Source: Alistipes sp. UBA928
Lineage (GTDB): Bacteria; Bacteroidota; Bacteroidia; Bacteroidales; Rikenellaceae
Assembly: GCA_002293665.1 (NCBI GenBank)
Contig: DBDQ01000050.1
Coordinates: 221 to 7,029, forward strand
Direction: 5' to 3'
DNA: 6,809 bases
Shown here in pieces: positions 5,715 to 6,809 of this stretch. The notes under the pieces are model-generated. The model made no database searches and was not told the origin of the DNA. It worked only from the letters and a program-made list of their open reading frames with translations. How positions within the stretch are numbered: position 1 is the stretch's first letter; each line of letters opens with the position of its first letter. The position numbers and the translations under genes are program-made.

Positions 5715-6760
5715 ACCACGCGCCGTTGGAGGTTTTCGAGCGCCTGCTCGGCCATATATGAAGAACGTACCAAAGGCCCGCTCGCGACGTGTGAAAATCC
5801 GCGTGCAATGGCCTCCTGTTTGTAGAAATCGAACATCTCGGGCGTAACATATTCCACCACGGGCAGATGGGCCTTCGTCGGCTGCAGGTACTGCCCCAGG
5901 GTGACGATCGACACCCCCGCCCGGCGCAGGTCGTCGAGTGCGCCGAGCACTTCTGCGGAGGTTTCGCCCAGCCCGAGCATGAGCCCGCTTTTGGCGATAG
6001 TGCGTAGCTCGATATCGCCGTCGGCGTTCCGACCGCGCGAGGCTATGTGGCTCAAAACCTCAAGACTCACCCCGTATTGAGCTCGCGAACGAACTGTGGG
6101 GGTGAGTCTCGAGACTGTCTCTATGTTGTGTCCTGTGATGTCGGGCCGGGCCTCCAAAACGATATCCACGAGTGATGAGCGCCCTTCGAAGTCGGGTATC
6201 AGCACCTCGATTGTGGTGTCGGGACACGCCTGTCTCACGGCCCGAATGACGGCGGCCCAGTGGCCGGCGCCTCCGTCGGGAAGGTCGTCGCGGGTGACTG
6301 AAGTTATGACTGCGTGTTTGAGACCCATCGACGCAACAGAACGGGCCACGCGCTGTGGCTCGTTTGTGTCGGGAGGTAAAGGTCTACCGGTGCTGGTGGC
6401 GCAGAATTTACACGCCCTTGTACAGACATCGCCTAAGACCATGAAGGTCGCGGTTTTTCTGCTCCAACATTCGACTCTGTTGGGACACCGCCCACTTTCG
6501 CAAATAGTGTGCAGTCCCTGTTTTTCAACGATTTTTGCGACCTCGGCGTACGAGCTGCCCGTATTTACTCCGGCGTTTTCGTTCCGTCCTGCGTTCCCGC
6601 TTTTCTCTGCGCTTCCGCATCTTTCTGCGTTTTCGCTTTGTCCGGCTCTGTCGCCACTTCCGGCCCCTGTGTCCGCCCTGTCGCTGTTAAATTGAATTTT
6701 AGTCTTTAGCCAATCCGGTTTTCTTTTAACATTTACCCTGTTGTCAGAGACTTCAGGCAT
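5711..6760 (-). CDS. lipA: Lipoyl synthase LipA, with an unusual N-terminal repeat insert
   Basis: LipA is the radical-SAM enzyme that inserts two sulfur atoms into protein-bound octanoyl groups to form lipoate, consuming its auxiliary [4Fe-4S] cluster. The 349-residue protein has the auxiliary cysteines C87, C92 and C98 (C-x4-C-x5-C), the radical-SAM motif CTRACKFC (C113, C117, C120), VTRDDLPDGGAGHWA (155-169), KSGLMLGLGET (257-267), and the C-terminal RSSY (333-336) that gives the Ser ligand. The N-terminal KRKPDWLKTKI (12-22) is also conserved. Between it and SSYAEVAKIVEKQGLHT, where most LipA proteins have only a few residues, lies an insert of about 45 residues (about 23-68) with a hexapeptide tandem repeat and an extra Cys48. 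A second, roughly 8-residue expansion occurs near 241-252. The 5' third uses AGA, GGA, AGC and CAA codons more than the neighbouring genes do. All catalytic residues are intact, so I expect an active enzyme. First gene of lipA-lipB-recJ. Confidence 0.97.
   Translation of the reverse strand: MPEVSDNRVNVKRKPDWLKTKIQFNSDRADTGAGSGDRAGQSENAERCGSAEKSGNAGRNENAGVNTGSSYAEVAKIVEKQGLHTICESGRCPNRVECWSRKTATFMVLGDVCTRACKFCATSTGRPLPPDTNEPQRVARSVASMGLKHAVITSVTRDDLPDGGAGHWAAVIRAVRQACPDTTIEVLIPDFEGRSSLVDIVLEARPDITGHNIETVSRLTPTVRSRAQYGVSLEVLSHIASRGRNADGDIELRTIAKSGLMLGLGETSAEVLGALDDLRRAGVSIVTLGQYLQPTKAHLPVVEYVTPEMFDFYKQEAIARGFSHVASGPLVRSSYMAEQALENLQRRVV
6572..6661 (-). repeat. Five-unit 18-bp (hexapeptide) degenerate tandem repeat inside lipA
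   Basis: Residues 34-63 of LipA parse into five in-frame hexapeptides: GSGDRA, GQSENA, ERCGSA, EKSGNA, GRNENA. Every unit ends in Ala. Units 2 and 5 are related at the DNA level (GGACAAAGCGAAAACGCA versus GGACGGAACGAAAACGCC, 14 of 18 bases equal). The segment is hydrophilic and probably disordered. The pattern looks like an expanded minisatellite that has since diverged. Confidence 0.8.
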
Positions 6761-6794
6761 TTGTTTTTTTTGTTTATTATTTTTCCAATTGGTG

Positions 6795-6802
6795 CAAAGA
6801 TA
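6795..6802 (-). promoter_or_regulatory. -7 element of the lipA-lipB-recJ promoter
   Basis: The minus strand reads TATCTTTG followed by CACC, matching the Bacteroidota -7 consensus TAnnTTTG. The -33 element would lie just past the window end and cannot be checked. The predicted start, near 6789, gives a leader of about 29 bases that is A-rich and has no Shine-Dalgarno motif, as is usual in the phylum. An 8-bp palindrome CCAATTGG (6785-6792) sits at the predicted start site. Confidence 0.7.
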
Positions 6803-6809
6803 ACAAATA

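Noticed and set aside
4585..5825. Plus-strand open frames of 269 and 261 codons opposite lipB and the recJ 5' end
   Set aside because: They run across gene boundaries antisense to conserved genes and show no independent protein features.
1..6809. An undescribed multi-gene system (defence, toxin, secondary metabolism)
   Set aside because: Every coding region longer than the leaders is assigned to a well-known housekeeping family, and the remaining intergenic sequence totals well under 200 bases.

Overview
All genes in this window lie on the minus strand. They form two consecutive housekeeping transcription units of a member of the Bacteroidota. The phylum call rests on three things: promoters of the form TTTG-N19-TAnnTTTG, leaders mostly without a Shine-Dalgarno sequence, and an IF2 and NusA that read like the Bacteroidales versions. 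The GC-rich coding sequence and the IF2 N-terminus suggest a Rikenellaceae/Alistipes-like genome, but that finer placement is tentative.

Read in the direction of transcription (from high to low coordinates), the first unit is lipA - lipB - recJ (6760 to 3244). A consensus -7 element sits at 6795-6802, and its -33 partner would fall outside the window. lipA and lipB overlap by four bases (ATGA), and recJ follows lipB after 14 bases. LipB transfers octanoate from acyl carrier protein to lipoyl domains, and LipA inserts the two sulfurs, so the first two genes make up endogenous lipoate synthesis. RecJ is a DNA-repair exonuclease that shares only the transcript.

A 97-base gap (3147-3243) carries a full promoter for the second unit, a hairpin overlapping its -33 region, and a perfect 10-bp stem with a GCGA loop in the predicted 5' leader. 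The second unit is rimP - nusA - infB (3146 to beyond position 1), the widely conserved cluster for 30S maturation, transcription elongation/antitermination and translation initiation. infB runs off the window, leaving 455 N-terminal codons.

I see no mobile element, CRISPR array, tRNA, rRNA or unknown gene, and no sign of a new multi-gene system. The most unusual points are a hexapeptide minisatellite inserted in LipA between its N-terminal KPDWLK segment and its first cysteine cluster, and the structured leader in front of rimP-nusA-infB. No gene-free stretch reaches 300 bases.
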